Source: Tubiluchus corallicola
Taxonomy: Eukaryota > Priapulida > Priapulimorpha > Priapulimorphida > Tubiluchidae
Assembly: GCA_030141605.1 (NCBI GenBank)
Contig: JAQGDQ010000928.1
Span: forward strand, 1-64,000
Direction of reading: 5' to 3'
Length of the DNA stretch: 64,000 bases
The translations under genes and the position numbers were made by a program. The notes beneath the pieces are model-generated. The model searched no databases, was not told the origin of the DNA, and was given only the letters and a program-made list of their open reading frames with translations. Below, piece after piece: positions 18,895 through 33,800 of this stretch (its first letter is position 1; the number at the start of each line of letters is the position of its first letter).

Positions 18895-21800
18895 TTTTTC
18901 TTCTCTCTTTCTCTCTCTCACACACACACACACTCTCTTATTTCCAATATAGTCATTCACCTTTGCCCTGTGAAATCTATATTTATTAAGCATTGCTCAT
19001 TAGAAGTGTCTGTATCTAATAACTCTAATAAGCCCTTTCACAGTTCCAGCCATTGATGATGATCTTGAAAAGGTCAAACTGATGAAAAATAAAAACACAG
19101 TAGACCATGGCGTAATTTGCAGTTAAACTTAAGTTGCCTTAACTGTATAATGCATTCAGATCTTAACAAACCAAGACTTTTGAAAATTGGCTCAATATGA
19201 GCAAGATATCGAGTACCTACAACGACGCAAATTGATATTTATAATCAGTATCACTATTTAGCATTTATGACAGCCCTTCTAGAGCCGTTGCTGCTTAGAA
19301 AGTTTTTTCTGCTTGTCTTGTTTTTGGTTTGAGTTTTAGGCTGTTGTGTAAAGTTTGCTGTAAAAGCTTGCAATGGTTATTAATAAAATTTACTTTTTTC
19401 TAGGGAAGCACAGCGGTTGATTTTGCCACGAGAAAGTTCACCAGCTGTTGATCTCACACTAGTAAAGCAGTTGCAACATCTACAGCGAGCGGCTTCTCTT
19501 CGTTTATCTTACGGCCACATGCTAGGTAAATTTTTTCTCTTGCAAATGTGTTTTGTGCTTGCTTATTAGGTGAGCCACTGTTTAGATGGGTTTAGTCACT
19601 GTAGTGTGGTTTGTTGTGGTTTGGTAGTGTAGGAATAGCTGTGGTGGGTTTGTGTGCAAAATTCTTTTGTGGGGTTTTGCTAGTTGTTTCTGCTGATGTA
19701 TGTCTGGACAGATTCATTTGCATATATGTGGTTTTTGTGGCCAAGAAAGATCTCAATCTAATGTGGTCCCAGTGATGGTTTATGTTTTGAATTTGAGCTG
19801 CGGGGAAGTGAAGGGGTGAAAAACCACCAAAAATTGCTGTTTTTCACTTGCTTTTACACAAAACTTATGTTCCATAATTTGAGAGAATGGAAAAGCATCA
19901 GTGGTGCGGCCAGTAATGGTTAGAAAGTCCGTACGATGGTGGTTGTAGTAGGCAACTTTTCCAAAAAAATTGTGCAAGCAGACACCAAAAAAAATAAATT
20001 TGTGCAAAAGTTTGACATCTTTGGAAAAAATTAGACCATTTCCAAAAAGAGGAGACAGCCCACATCTATAATCGTTCAAGGTGTCCACTGGATGAAATGG
20101 GAAGTGCATATTTCAAAGCTTTATCACCTCCCCAGTGCTGCTTGCTATTTGAAATACCTATTATTCTTGCCTTTCGAAAATTATTCAGCCATTCTAGGCA
20201 TTGTCATCACCCAGCATTTTACTGTGTCATAGAGAGCGATATGTAAGTTGAATCTGTTAGGCTGTTATCACCTGTGAATTAGTAAGCAAAGTAGTAAGCA
20301 GTAGAAATGTTATTGATTTTTATTGAATGGGTCTAATAGCATTTGTCATTGCACACTATAATGCTTTATTATAACTTTCTGTAAAATGTTTTTGCATGGT
20401 TTCTCTATGCTGCTGTGAAGCTGTATTGTTGTTGTTGTTGTTACTTTGGTGGTAGTGGTGTTGTAGGTATCTTCATCATCATCATCTTCATTGTGTGGTG
20501 TAATGTGGTGAGTGTGGTATGATGCGGTGTGGCGTGTTGTTGTGGTGTGGTGTGGTTTGACTTGTTGGTATGGTGTGGTATGGTATGGTATTTTGTGGTG
20601 TGGTATAGTCTGGAGTGGTGTGGGTTGGGCCCTATTGTTAACTATTTCTTGTATGTACAAATTTTATGTATGTGATGATTTGTTAGTGATATGAGCCATG
20701 CCATTCTTAAATGTGCTGTTAGTTGAAACATGATATTCTAACAAATATTAACCATTTGTATTTAATCAAAGTATGTCATCCGTTCATATTTCTGTTAACT
20801 AACTAATGCAGTATGTAATATCTCTAAAATCACCGTTCTTGGTGGGAAAGTGGTCTGACCACTATAATGTGTCAAACTCAAGCCTTGCAGACTGCGAATA
20901 TACCTGAGCACAAACTTTTTACAGGGGGATCAAGCAATGTTAGAATTATTATTGAAACTTATGAATGTAAAGATATTAAAGTTAAACTATGTACGCATCT
21001 TTTCAAGAGTGGACATAATGAGTTTGAGTTGTTTAATCTATCCAGATAGTTCATTGGCTAGGATCGTGATGTGACTGTTGCGACACACGGTGTGATACAT
21101 TTCACCCTTTGTGATGAACATTAGCTTTAATGTTTAGCACAGCTGCTTACCTTTTCAAAATCTTTGCATTGTTTAAAATTATAATGGTGTTAGATTATGA
21201 TTTTGGATTAAATTTTTTTTGCCCAAATTTTGTATTTTTTTACTGCAGAGGAAGACAATATACCAGCAGCACGTTCCATATCTCTCCCAGCTGTAGATAG
21301 CAACCAGGGAACTACCAGCAACTCAGGAACAGGTAGGCAATGTACATATAACATTGTATATAAAATTAACATTAACTTACCATAAAATGAGGTTACTTGA
21401 GTCAGCAGGATTAGTTGAAGCAAAACTGGGGACAAGATTTATGCGCTGGTTTATAAACTTTGCCCACAGTTTTATCTCAAATAATCCAGCTCGCTTCAAT
21501 TAACACCATTTTCTGGTACGTCTTATATTTTATTTTTTGCGTTGTACAAGCAGGCTATTGCAAAGATATGCATGAGTTCACAGTCCAGAATCACCTTAAA
21601 TATACAAAAAAACAGAAAATTCTCATTTCCCATTTTTTATCTGTTCAGGTGTCATTACAAGATGATTATAAAATAAGAACTGAATACAAAAATTTAATCA
21701 TTTAGGTGTGAATTGCAAAAATGTTATAAATTAAAACAAAATTGTAAACGTAGTGTTACAAGGTAGAAATGTTACATCAAATAGAAATTGCACTTCTCTT

Positions 21801-24800
21801 TAACTTGTCTAAAAATAATCCATTTATCTAATGAATTTATCTCCAACAGTGGTATTCCAGATTTCAAATTTAAATATTCAAGCAGCGAAAAGATAGTTTT
21901 GTGTCAAGCAGTAAGTCCTGTACACCAAGTAATTTTGTGTCAAAAGTTAAGTATGCCTAACTTCATAAAAATGTTAATTTTGCTGAACATCTATGATAAT
22001 GCCTAAGGACTCTTTTTTCCTGTTATTGTGACATTAGTAAATTATTTTTGTATTTAAGTAAAGCGACACATAAATCCTGCATTATTCTCACTAAATGCAG
22101 AAAAGTCCTACAGACAGTATATTATTCATGTGTTTCTAGCAGAATATAGGAATTAGGAATGCAGAAGTAACAAAATGCCTACTACTCATTGATTTCTATT
22201 GTCAGTATACCTTAGAGTCATGGTAATAAAATCTCAACTGAAAAGTGCAACGATCACCCTGTAAACTTAGAGCGTAGGTAGCTGGACGAAAACGACCACA
22301 TTCGAGTGAATATGGATCACGCATCACACATTGCATCTAATTGCGCATCATGTTGCACATGGAAACATTTTCATGTGTTCAAATACAAACTTTTGTACAT
22401 ACGCATTACGGAGCACGCATCACGTACTAATGACCACCATTAATGAACAAAAATGCTGTAAGAGCCAAAAATAAACGTGTTTTCATACAACTGCCTATTT
22501 TTGGCAAATAAGTATAAATTTTTCAAAATAGAATTTTACTGCTGATAGGTTTTGAATAATTACTGCTCATTTGCAAGGCATCTAAGAAGCAAAAGAGTAG
22601 CCGATTGTAGAAACAACTTAGAAGTAAAGTATAGGAGTATTTTCATACACATGTTTCGCAGATTGTAGAAACAACTTAGAAGTAAAGTATAGGAGTATTT
22701 TCATACACGTGTTTTGCAGAGTTGTAGAAACAACTTACAAGTAAAATATAGGAGTATTTTCATACACGTGTTTAGCTGATTGTAGAAACAACTTAGAAGT
22801 AAAGTATAGGAGTATTTTCATACACATGTTTAGCCGATTGTAGAAACAACTTAGAAGTAAACTATAGGAGTTTTTTCATACACGTGTTTCGCAGGTTGTG
22901 GAAACAACTTAGAAGTAAAGTATAGGAGTATTTTCATACACGTGTTTCGCAGATTGTAGAAACAACTTAGAAGTAAAGTATAGGAGTATTTTCATACACG
23001 TGTTTTGCAGATTGTAGAAACAACTTAGAAGTAAAGTATAGGAGTATTTTCATACACGTGTTTCGCAGATTGTAGAAACAACTTAGAAAAAAAACAACAG
23101 AAGTAAAGTATAGGAGTATTTTCATACACGTGTTTCGCAGATTGTAGAAACAACTTAGAAGTAAAGTATAGGAGTATTTTCATACACGTGTTTCGCAGAT
23201 TGTAGAAACAACTTAGAAGTAAAGTATAGGAGTATTTTCATACACGTGTTTCGCAGATTGTAGAAACAACTTAGAAATAAAGTATAGGAGTATTTTCATA
23301 CACGTGTTTTGCAGATTGTAGAAACAACTTAGAAGTTAAGTATAGGAGTATTTTCATACACGTGTTTCGCAGATTGTAGAAACAACTTAGAAGTAAAGTA
23401 TAGGAGTATTTTCATACACGTGTTTCGCAGATTGTAGAAACAACTTAGAAGTAAAGTATAGGAGTATTTTCATACACTAGATTGTAGAAACAACTTAGAA
23501 TAAAGTATAGGAGTATTTTCATACACGTGTTTCGCAGATTGTAGAAACAACTTAGAAGTAAAGTATAGGAGTATTTTCATACACGTGTTTCGCAGATTGT
23601 AGAAACAACTTAGAAGTAAAGTATAGGAGTATTTTCATACACGTGTTTCGCAGATTGTAGAAACAACTTAGAAGTAAAGTATAGGAGTATTTTCATACAC
23701 GTGTTTCGCAGATTGTAGAAACAACTTAGAAATAAAGTATAGGAGTATTTTCATACACGTGTTTCACTCACAGATTGTAGAAACAACTTAGAAGTTAAGT
23801 ATAGGAGTATTTTCATACACATGTTTCGCAGGTTGTGGAAACAACTTAGAAGTAAAGTATAGGAGTATTTTCATACACGTGTTTCACTCACAGATTGTAG
23901 AAACAACTTAGAAATAAAGTATAGGAGTATTTTCATACACGTGTTTCACTCACAGATTGTAGAAACAACTTAGAAGTAAAGTATAGGAGTATTTTCATAC
24001 ACGTGTTTCACTCACAGATTGTAGAAACAACTTAGAAATAAAGTATAGGAGTATTTTCATACACGTGTTTCACTCACAGATTGTAGAAACAACTTAGAAG
24101 TAAAGTATAGGAGTATTTTCATACACATGTTTTGCAGATTGTGGAAACAACTTAGAAGTAAAATATAGGAGTATTTTCATACACGTGTTTCGCAGATTGT
24201 AGAAACAACTTAGAAGTAAAGTATAGGAGTATTTTCATACACGTGTTTTGCAGATTGTAGAAACAACTTAGAAGTTAAGTATAGGAGTATTTTCATACAC
24301 GTGTTTCGCAGGTTGTGGAAACAACTTAGAAGTAAAATATAGGAGTATTTGCATACACGTGTTTCGCAGATTGTAGAAACAACTTAGAAGTAAAGTATAG
24401 GAGTATTTTCATACACGTGTTTTGCAGATTGTAGAAACAACTTAGAAGTAAAGTATAGGAGTATTTTCATACACGTGTTTCGCAGATTGTAGAAACAACT
24501 TAGAAATAAAGTATAGGAGTATTTTCATACACGTGTTTCGCAGATTGTAGCAACAACTTAGAAATAAAGTATAGGAGTATTTTCATACACGTGTTTCGCA
24601 GATTGTAGAAACAACTTAGAAATAAAGTATAGGAGTATTTTCATACACGTGTTTCGCAGATTGTGGAAACAACTTAGAAGTAAAATATAGGAGTATTTTC
24701 ATACACATGTTTCGCAGATTGTAGAAACAACTTAGAAGTAAAGTATAGGAGTATTTTCATACACGTGTTTCGCAGATTGTGGAAACAACTTAGAAGTAAA

Positions 24801-27800
24801 GTATAGGAGTATTTTCATACACGTGTTTCGCAGGTTGTGGAAACAACTTAGAAGTAAAGTATAGGAGTATTTTCATACACGTGTTTCGCAGATTGTAGAA
24901 ACAACTTAGAAGTAAAATATAGGAGTATTTTCATACACGTGTTTCGCAGATTGTGGAAACAACTTAGAAGTAAAGTATAGGAGTATTTTCAAGATTGTAG
25001 AAACAACTTAGAGGTGAAGTAAAGGAGTATTTTCATACACGTGTTAGAAACAGTGTGTGAAAGATGACACAAGTGCAAGAAATTGTTTACAACACAACAA
25101 GTCACTGGTTAACAGGTTTATTATGAGTAGATTTAAAACAGTAGATTATCTTCACATCGACAAAACCGATTAGCGGTTATAGAGTGCAAAGAAACAGAAA
25201 TTATAGCGAAATTATCAGCTTAAACAGAAAATACTTCACAGCAGATTGCCATTTGCATTTCATCTCTGTACTGAGTACACATGCAGACACGCAAAAACTG
25301 AAACAACAAGATAGTGAAATCGTTTGGATTAGTGCGTGAAAATAAGAAATCGAAACGGGAATAAGTGCGTTAACAAACGAAGTCAAATCAAAACAAATGT
25401 GTGAATGTGCGGAACTCACACAGTGACTGCATTTAATTGTTTTCTTCAAGGCTAACTTCATTTAATATAATATATCAATAATAGGCATTTGGGATGATGG
25501 GAACAGCCACTTTCATGGAGTTTGCTTAACTACAGATTTGAAGCAGCGTCAAGCTTTATACCTATAACTTCAGGTTCTGTATAAAAAAACAAGCCGTAGT
25601 GATTACCACTTGTATAGATACAAAATTCCTAGATTGAGAACTCACCACAAACTGCAGTTCAATTTAGTACAGTTTTATTGTGAGACACATTTTTTCTTTT
25701 TTAGTGAACAGCTTGAACGTGAATGTTCTAAGTCAGCATCTCAAGCTCAGAAGTTGAGTGTGGAACTGGAGCGTGTCCGTCAGACATTGGCGATGAAAAA
25801 TACGGAGAATAGTCGCTTGCAGGAAGAGCAGCTTGATTTGGAGAATCTGCTCAGAGATGTACAGACTCAGCAACGATGCGCTGATGAAGCTGTGAGGTTA
25901 GAGAAGAATTTGCAGGACACTCTTATCACAAGGTATTTAAACGATTCTCTTGTTTTATCGGTTTGATGCCAGATACCTTAATGTTAATTCGATAATGATA
26001 CAATGCCATACTTTTTTGTAACGATACGATAACGACAAACTACTTTCTAGATGATATGATACGATAAATTATTTCAAACAATAAAAAGGTACTAAAGTTA
26101 GACTATATATGCAATAACAAAAGTATTATTAATAATAAAAATTATTAAGTGCGTTCAGTGTTGTATACATAAATGGTTGCTAGTTATGAAACACAAGTTT
26201 GATTGTCATAATGATTTATTATTAAGTAAGCTGCAACAATTAAATATATTACTGAAATAAAAATATTTGTCTAATTGAGCTGCACATGACTGAGGAACTG
26301 ACACTAAGATACAGTACAGTGTATTTGATATCGGCACATCAGTATCAAAGCCACTATACTTTGTCAGTATGATTCAGAATGAACATAGACATTATTGCGA
26401 GGCAAAAGTACAAGAAAATGATTTACCATCTGACGAGCTTATAATTTTTGCAACGTTACGTGCCAAATTTGATACGATAATGATATTCCCAGAATATTAT
26501 TGAAACTATAGTGACAAAACTGTTATAATGCCCTCATTTACAAAGCTAACTGCTCCTTAGTGCCCAGATCTTTAGCAGAACAAAACAGGTTAGACATGTA
26601 AATATTAATCCACCTCGGCATATTACCAACTTTTTTGCAGTGTCGGAATAGGCGGTATAAAAAGATTTGATTGTATGCAGGACAGTAATTAGAGAGAGAA
26701 AGCTTTTTAAATAATAATTAAAATGAAAGAGACGGAGAAAGGGAGAGAACGAAAGAGAGTGTGAAAGTGAATGATGAAAAGAGAAGGAAGTAAATGAGGA
26801 AGATGTTTCTGAATATTTTATGTGTAAACCTCCAATTATATCCTGCAGTTCTGTAAAGAGATTTTTCTAACGATTTGCTGAGGAAATTTCATATTTGTGA
26901 AAATTCTTCATCTAGTAACATGGCGAGAACTTTTGCTGTATAGGTGGCTGAGCTTGAAGGCGATGAAGATAAAATCTTAGAAGTTCCAGCAAGTGAAGAC
27001 GAAGTGGATGTCGCAGAATTAAAGAGTGAACATCATTAATCTGTTCGAAGTATTGCCACAAGACTTGATAAACAATATACTGCAATGGTGGGGAACACCT
27101 CATTTTGTTCTTTGTGTCGTCATAGATTTATGCCAACTTATATACTAACTAACTATTTATGCCATTTTGTACTAACTAAGCACCTCGATTACGAGTGATT
27201 CTATCCAGTTAGTAACACATATTAAGGAAAACTTTCATGGAGTAATTTGTTACCCATTTGACCTTTATCTTAATATAAAAATTCCATAGTCAGTTAAGGG
27301 TTAATAATAATTTTTTTTCAGAATTCAGGAATTGGAGGCTGAATTAGTGAAACTGACAACAGTATACACAGAGCAGAAACCAGCGGAGGTATCTGTGTCC
27401 AGCAGGTTAGTCAATCTGACATTTTGAGTTGCCATTAAGATTCCGGCTTGCATTGTGCCATACTCTAGAAAAAATATACTAATACTTTTATAATGGAAAA
27501 TAGTATGATTTGTCACATCCTTCCTCATTTTGAAATATGGTAAAATGCTTACATTTTAACTCATATAATAATGCAAAAGTATTTCTGATAATTAAATAAT
27601 AGATTAAAAACTTAATTGACAGCAGGCGAGCCCTAATGATGATGACTTCACAACTGCACACATTCCACGAGCGTCTTGCACGTGTTTCCGAAAGGAAAAA
27701 TTGAAGTACAGTGCTACTGTAAAATATTTAGTTTGATATACAAAAACTCGGCAAATTTTAAGTTTACATTTGTGCTCACGCATGAGCTCTCGAACGTATG

Positions 27801-30800
27801 CAGTACGTCGCAGCTGAATACCTCTGAACTGAGAGGTACAGAACCTGTTTTTTGTGCATCGTGCTTCCTGCCAGAGAAGAAATAGCCGCAAGAATGCGAA
27901 TTACATTTCTGTGGTAATAATTTTTTCTTGTAAATCATTCTTGAAAAAAAGTACTTTCCCTTTCAATAAATAGAATAGATTGCTTTGAACTATAGTTTAA
28001 GCTTGGGTCCAGTTTTCCATTAAGATCACTATAAGAACGAAGCTTTGATCAATGACACAGTTACCTTTTTTGATTTTATATATCGTTTACAAAAAGTGCT
28101 TTTTAATTTTGCCTTCCTGATGGAAAAATTACGCCATTCTCCTAGAATTTTGTTTGTTCAGTTTGTCATTCTGACAGACTGTTTACGATGTAGATGATTG
28201 TTGGTTTTCAGGTCAGAGGTCGCCTTGCTGATGCAAGATTTGAAGAATGAAATACAGAGACAGATTGACACTTCACTATCACATTTGAATAGTGAGAGCA
28301 GTAATGCCACCACATTGCAAAGACAGGTTAGTACAGTTGAGATAAATATCATAGTAGTAAATGTTTCGCAAGTTGAACCTCTTGATACGAAGTGCACAAA
28401 AAAGTTCTGATTTTGAGGGTTGATAAACAGATATTAGAGAAAAATGGATTTTCTTTGCCTTTTTTCACATCTTTTCAAAACTAAAACCAAAGAGAATTGA
28501 AAATGTCAACACTAGCATTATTACGATAATCATCTTTATTATCAGAAATTGATTCACCCTGGAGAGCCAAAGTGTTTCAGATTAATCCTGTATCATCTTC
28601 AGGCAGCACAAAATAAAAAAAACAGAGTGATGGATAGAATCAACATCAATACCACCCAAATTCACAAGGGGAGTCAGTAATGCTAAAAAGAGAGCTGAAA
28701 TGGTTTTGTACAACATGATGTATCAGACAAATGCAAAATTGTAATAGTAGATCTCTCACTTTGCCTAAGCGATTACAAAATTTTGCTATAAAACATAGTC
28801 ATCCGATCAGCTTAATGGGATTTATCCAAAAAGTTTTGGCTGATCGTCTATGGAGCAATTTCTGATAACAAAGATGACTTTCTTATTATTGTTAGTGTTG
28901 ACAAATGGAGCCAAACCTTGTGCAATGAGAATTTGTTTTCCAAATGTTTTAGATACACAAGAAGCCTGAGATAGTCCTGTGATATAATGGGTGGTGATTA
29001 TTTTTATCGTGTATGTCACTCATCATACATTTTGTACCTGTGTGCCACTTGCAGCCAGAAAAACAGAAAATTCCCAGTTTTTCCCATTATTCCCAGTTTT
29101 TTAGATTACTTGGAAACTCTCACATTGTGTGAATCGATCAACCAATTCTGTCGACTTCCACAACAATGATTACAGCAACATAATCTAGTCTCCGTTGGAA
29201 ATAAAGCAGACTTCCACAACCATGATTACAGCAACATAATCTAGTCTCCGTTGGAAACAAAGCAGACTTCCACAACAATGATTACAGCAACATAATCTAG
29301 TCTCCGTTACAAATAAAGCAGACTTCCACAACCATGATTACAACAACATAATTTAGTCTCCATTGCAAATAAAGCAGACTTCCACAACAATGATTACAGC
29401 AACATAATCTAGTCTCAGTTGCAAATAAAGCAGACTTCCACAACCATGATTACAACAACATAATCTAGTCTCAGTTGCAAATAAAGCAGACTTCCACAAC
29501 CATGATTACAACAACATAATCTAGTCTCAGTTGCAAATAAAGCAGACTTCCACAACAATGATTACAGCAACATAATCTAGTCTCCGTTACAAATAAAGCA
29601 GACTTCCACAACAATGATTACAGCAACATAATCTAGTCTCAGTTGCAAATAAAGCAAAGAATTTACATTTCTTTTTCTGCAAATAGTTAGCCAGTATTGA
29701 GCAAGCACTAGACATCGAAAGGGCTGAGCGTCGAATTGAACATGCAGAAATGCAGACATTGAAGGACAATAATGAACGACTTCGTGAGCAAGTGACTTCT
29801 CTCCGCAAGCGTTTCTTAAGCAGCAGTGAAGAAGCTGCTCAAAGGTACATTGTTAATAAAACCTGTACGCTATATGCAGTGGCAGCTCGTAGCTAAAATT
29901 ACTGGGGTGCTGCTTCAGAAAATTTTTGGTCATTGTTTTAAAACTGTGTCAAACGAAACAAACATATGTGATTTTCATGTTGTAACTTGTAATTGTAATT
30001 TTAAACAAACAAACATGCGAAAATTTTTGCATAAACTTGGTAAAATCCTAAACACAAAATATTGTTTGCACTTACAAATAGTCTAAATTGTCACAGTTCA
30101 AGAATATGCCAGTACACGACTTTCAACACACACTGCGAGAGCAACAGTACTCTTTCTACCCAAAGAGCAGCATCGTATCTCAGACATGTTCGCATGGCCT
30201 CATGTGCTCAACAGCCACACACCATGTTGCTTGAGCTGTGAACGCTCTGTGCTGGGCTGTGAAGCAAACAGTACTACCCTCACATGCACAACAGCCACAC
30301 ACCATGTTGCTTGAGCTGTGAATGCACTGTGCTGGGCTGTCAAGCAAACAGTACTACCCTCATGTGCACAACAGCCACACACCATGTTGCTTGAGCTGTG
30401 AACGCTCTGTGCTGGGCTGTGAAGCAAACAGTACTACCCTCACGTGCACAACAGCCACACACCATGTTGCTTGAGCTGTGAACACACTGTGCTGGGCTGT
30501 GAAGCAAACAGTACTACCCTCACGTGCACAACAGCCACACACCATGTTGCTTGAGCTGTGAACGCACTGTGCTGGGCTGTCAAGCAAACAGTACTACCCT
30601 CACGTGCACAACAGCCACACACCATGTTGCTTGAGCTGTGAACGCTCTGTGCTGGGCTGTCAAGCAAACAGTACTACCCTCATGTGCACAACAGCCACAC
30701 ACCATGTTGCTTGAGCTGTGAACACACTGTGCTGGGCTGTCAAGCAAGCAGTACTACCCTCATGTGCACAACAGCCACACACCATGTTGCTTGACCTGTG

Positions 30801-33800
30801 AACACTCTGTGCTGGGCTGTCAAGCAAACAGTACTACCCTCATGTGCACAACAGCCACACACCATGTTGCTTGACCTGTGAACACACTATGCTGGGCTGT
30901 CAAGCAAACAGTACTACCCTCACGTGCTCTGGTTCCATACAAGTACAAAGAAAGAACTAAAGAAAAAAGACTTATTATATTGAATATTATAAATAATATT
31001 GAGTGAAAATAGGGGCTGCTGCAGTTCCACATACACGAGCCGCCAATGGTGTTATTATGCATAACATTCACAACAATGTTATGGGGAATTAAATGTTTAC
31101 TAAGCTTGTAACCATTTGTCACCTATAAGCCATTTGCTAGTCTTTAAATGCCTTTTAAAAATTTTGGCTTCAGTGTAGCTATGCTCTTGTTTGGAAAATG
31201 TTACACCTGATACCCACCTGAGAAAAATGTTTTGGTCAGGTGATGCATATTGTAAAAAAAAGTGAATGAAAAGGTGCAATATCAAATAGAACCTAGTAAA
31301 TAACTTGTTCATGTGATGCAGCGACTTGTTAACATCACAAATGCATATATATCACATTCAGAAGTTTGTATTTCCCTTGGAAAACAGCTACTAATGCGTG
31401 TGTTTCAACACACGTTTTTGTTTTTAAAGTATTGTACTTTCTTTTTTCAAACGTCTTGCATTCCTAAATTTGTACAATTTTGCTTTTAACTGTAGTAATA
31501 AGACAAACATAAACTGCACAAATCACCCTACCAAAGTATTCCTGACATCAAACTTATGAGTGTTACTGACAAACTTTCATTAAGAGCAAATTATGCGGTA
31601 AATTTCCTGTCTTTCGCCAAACTTACTAAATGGAGAGAATATAATGAACGACAGCACAAAGGTTTTATCTAATAAAAATGATCACTAACATTAGTGGCAT
31701 AGCTAGGGAGGCAGAGGGGGCAGTCTGTGCAATATGTGTAAATAATAGTTTGTCTTTGCTTTTAACGTTTCTGTGCAGCATACTTTTCAGTTACCTTGAT
31801 AAATTGTCATGCCTAGACCTCAATAAATTATTATGCCTAGACCTTGATAAATTGTTATGCTTAGCCCTTGATACATTGATATGCACTAACTCTCGATAAA
31901 TTGCCATGCCTAGACCTCAATAAATTATTATGCCTAGACCTTGATAAATTGTCATGTCTAGACCTTGATAAATTGTTATGCCTAGCCCTTGATACATTGA
32001 TCATGCCTAGCTCTCGATAAATTGCCATGCCTGGACCTCAATAAATTATTATGCCTAGACCTTGATAAATTGTTATGCTTAGCCCTTGATACATTGATCA
32101 TGCCTAACTCTCGATAAATTGCCATGCCTAGACCTCAATAAATTATTATGCCTAGACCTTGATAAATTGTCATGTCTAGACCTTGATAAATTGTTATGCC
32201 TAGCCCTTGATACATTGATATGCCTAGCTCTCGATAAATTGCCATGCCATGGACCTCAATAAATTATTATGCTCTAGACCTTGATCACAATTGTTATGCT
32301 TAGCCCTTGATACATTGATATGCCTAACTCTCGATAAATTTTGCTACATCAGGAACCTAGACCACTCAATAACATTATGTATGCTGCTAGGTAAACCTTG
32401 ATAAATTGTCATGTCTAGACCTTGATAAATTGTACTATTGCCTAGTCCCTATGATACATGTGATATGCCTAGCTCTCGATAAATTGCCATGCCTGGACCT
32501 GCAATAAATTATTATGCCTAGACCTTGTATAGAATTGTTATGCTTAGCCCTTGATACATTGATATGCCTAACTCTCGAAATAAATTGCCATGCACTATGA
32601 CCTTATGCACTAATTTGGTTTGTAATAATAGCAAAATAGGAGTATTTCTTAAAGAATATTTTTGTTGATAACCAAACAATTAGCTAGTCTAGTTTAGTTA
32701 AAGAATTTTCAATAAGTTTACTTCAAGCTGTGAAAATGTCACATTTTACAACACATCAGTAAGAAAGTAAAAATATTCAAGACCAATGCTTGCAACTTAG
32801 AAGGTGGCTCCATCTGAGGAAAACCCATAATTTCATTAGCCTAGAGGCCCCAGAAGGTGTGATCCGGCCCTCACCATAAAGGAACAATTCGTCTTTTGTA
32901 TTTATATTACTTGAAACCATGAATGAATGTACTAACACTAGTAAACTAAACCTTACATACATGTACCCATGTTTACGCAACCTAACAGCAAATTTGCACT
33001 TTAGTCTTTTAGCTTATTTCTGTTTTGTCGTGGTGTGGTCATCTTCAAATTTAGTAATTTGCAAGAAAGTTTTGTAATATACTCTCCGTAAGTCCAGTTT
33101 TGACTTTTATTTCTTACACAAAATGAATCAAACTAGCCTCTTCCGTACAGCGTGTGTGTTTATGTAGCTAGCTTAGTAAACTCAATGATTATAATTCTTA
33201 TCCTTCAGGTCACCAACGAGATCAAGAACTGAAGAAATCAACGAGATAATCTCTCGAGCACAGATGCATGCCAATGAGTATTTAGCGTCATCAACTAGAC
33301 CGACTGAACAAGATGATCCATTTCGAAACCTCACTGCTTCTCGAGATTTCCAAGTGCCTAGCTTCTCATCTTCATTGAAGGCTCCACATAACACCCCAAT
33401 ACAACAGCTTAGTCAAGCAAGAGTTCACAACTCTAAAGTACTTGATCTTGAGTGTTCATTGAATATTCCTTCTAGCCTAGCTTTGCAACGGCCAAGTCAG
33501 TCAAGGGGTTATTCCATTTCTCGTGACTCTCAAGTGCCTAGTTTTGTATCTTCATTAAAAAGTTCTTCCAACGTACCCATGCAGCAGCCTAGCCAGTCAA
33601 GGGATTATTCAACTTCTCGGGATTCTCCAGTTCATGGCCTTGAATCTTCATTGAAAGGTCCTTCTAGCACACCCATCCAGCAGCCTAGCCAGTCAAAGGA
33701 TTATTCAACTTCTCGGGATTCTCAAGTTCATGGCCTTGAATCTTCATTGAAAGGTCCTTCTAGCACACCCATGCCACAGCCTAGCCAGTCAAGGGATTAT

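Noticed and set aside
18539-18993. Ser/Leu-rich and Arg/Glu-rich frames of 100-147 residues
   Set aside because: They only read through CT and CA dinucleotide repeats.
30200-31122. Several near-identical 75-residue minus-strand frames
   Set aside because: The 80-bp repeat happens to be open in one frame; there is no splice or codon evidence.
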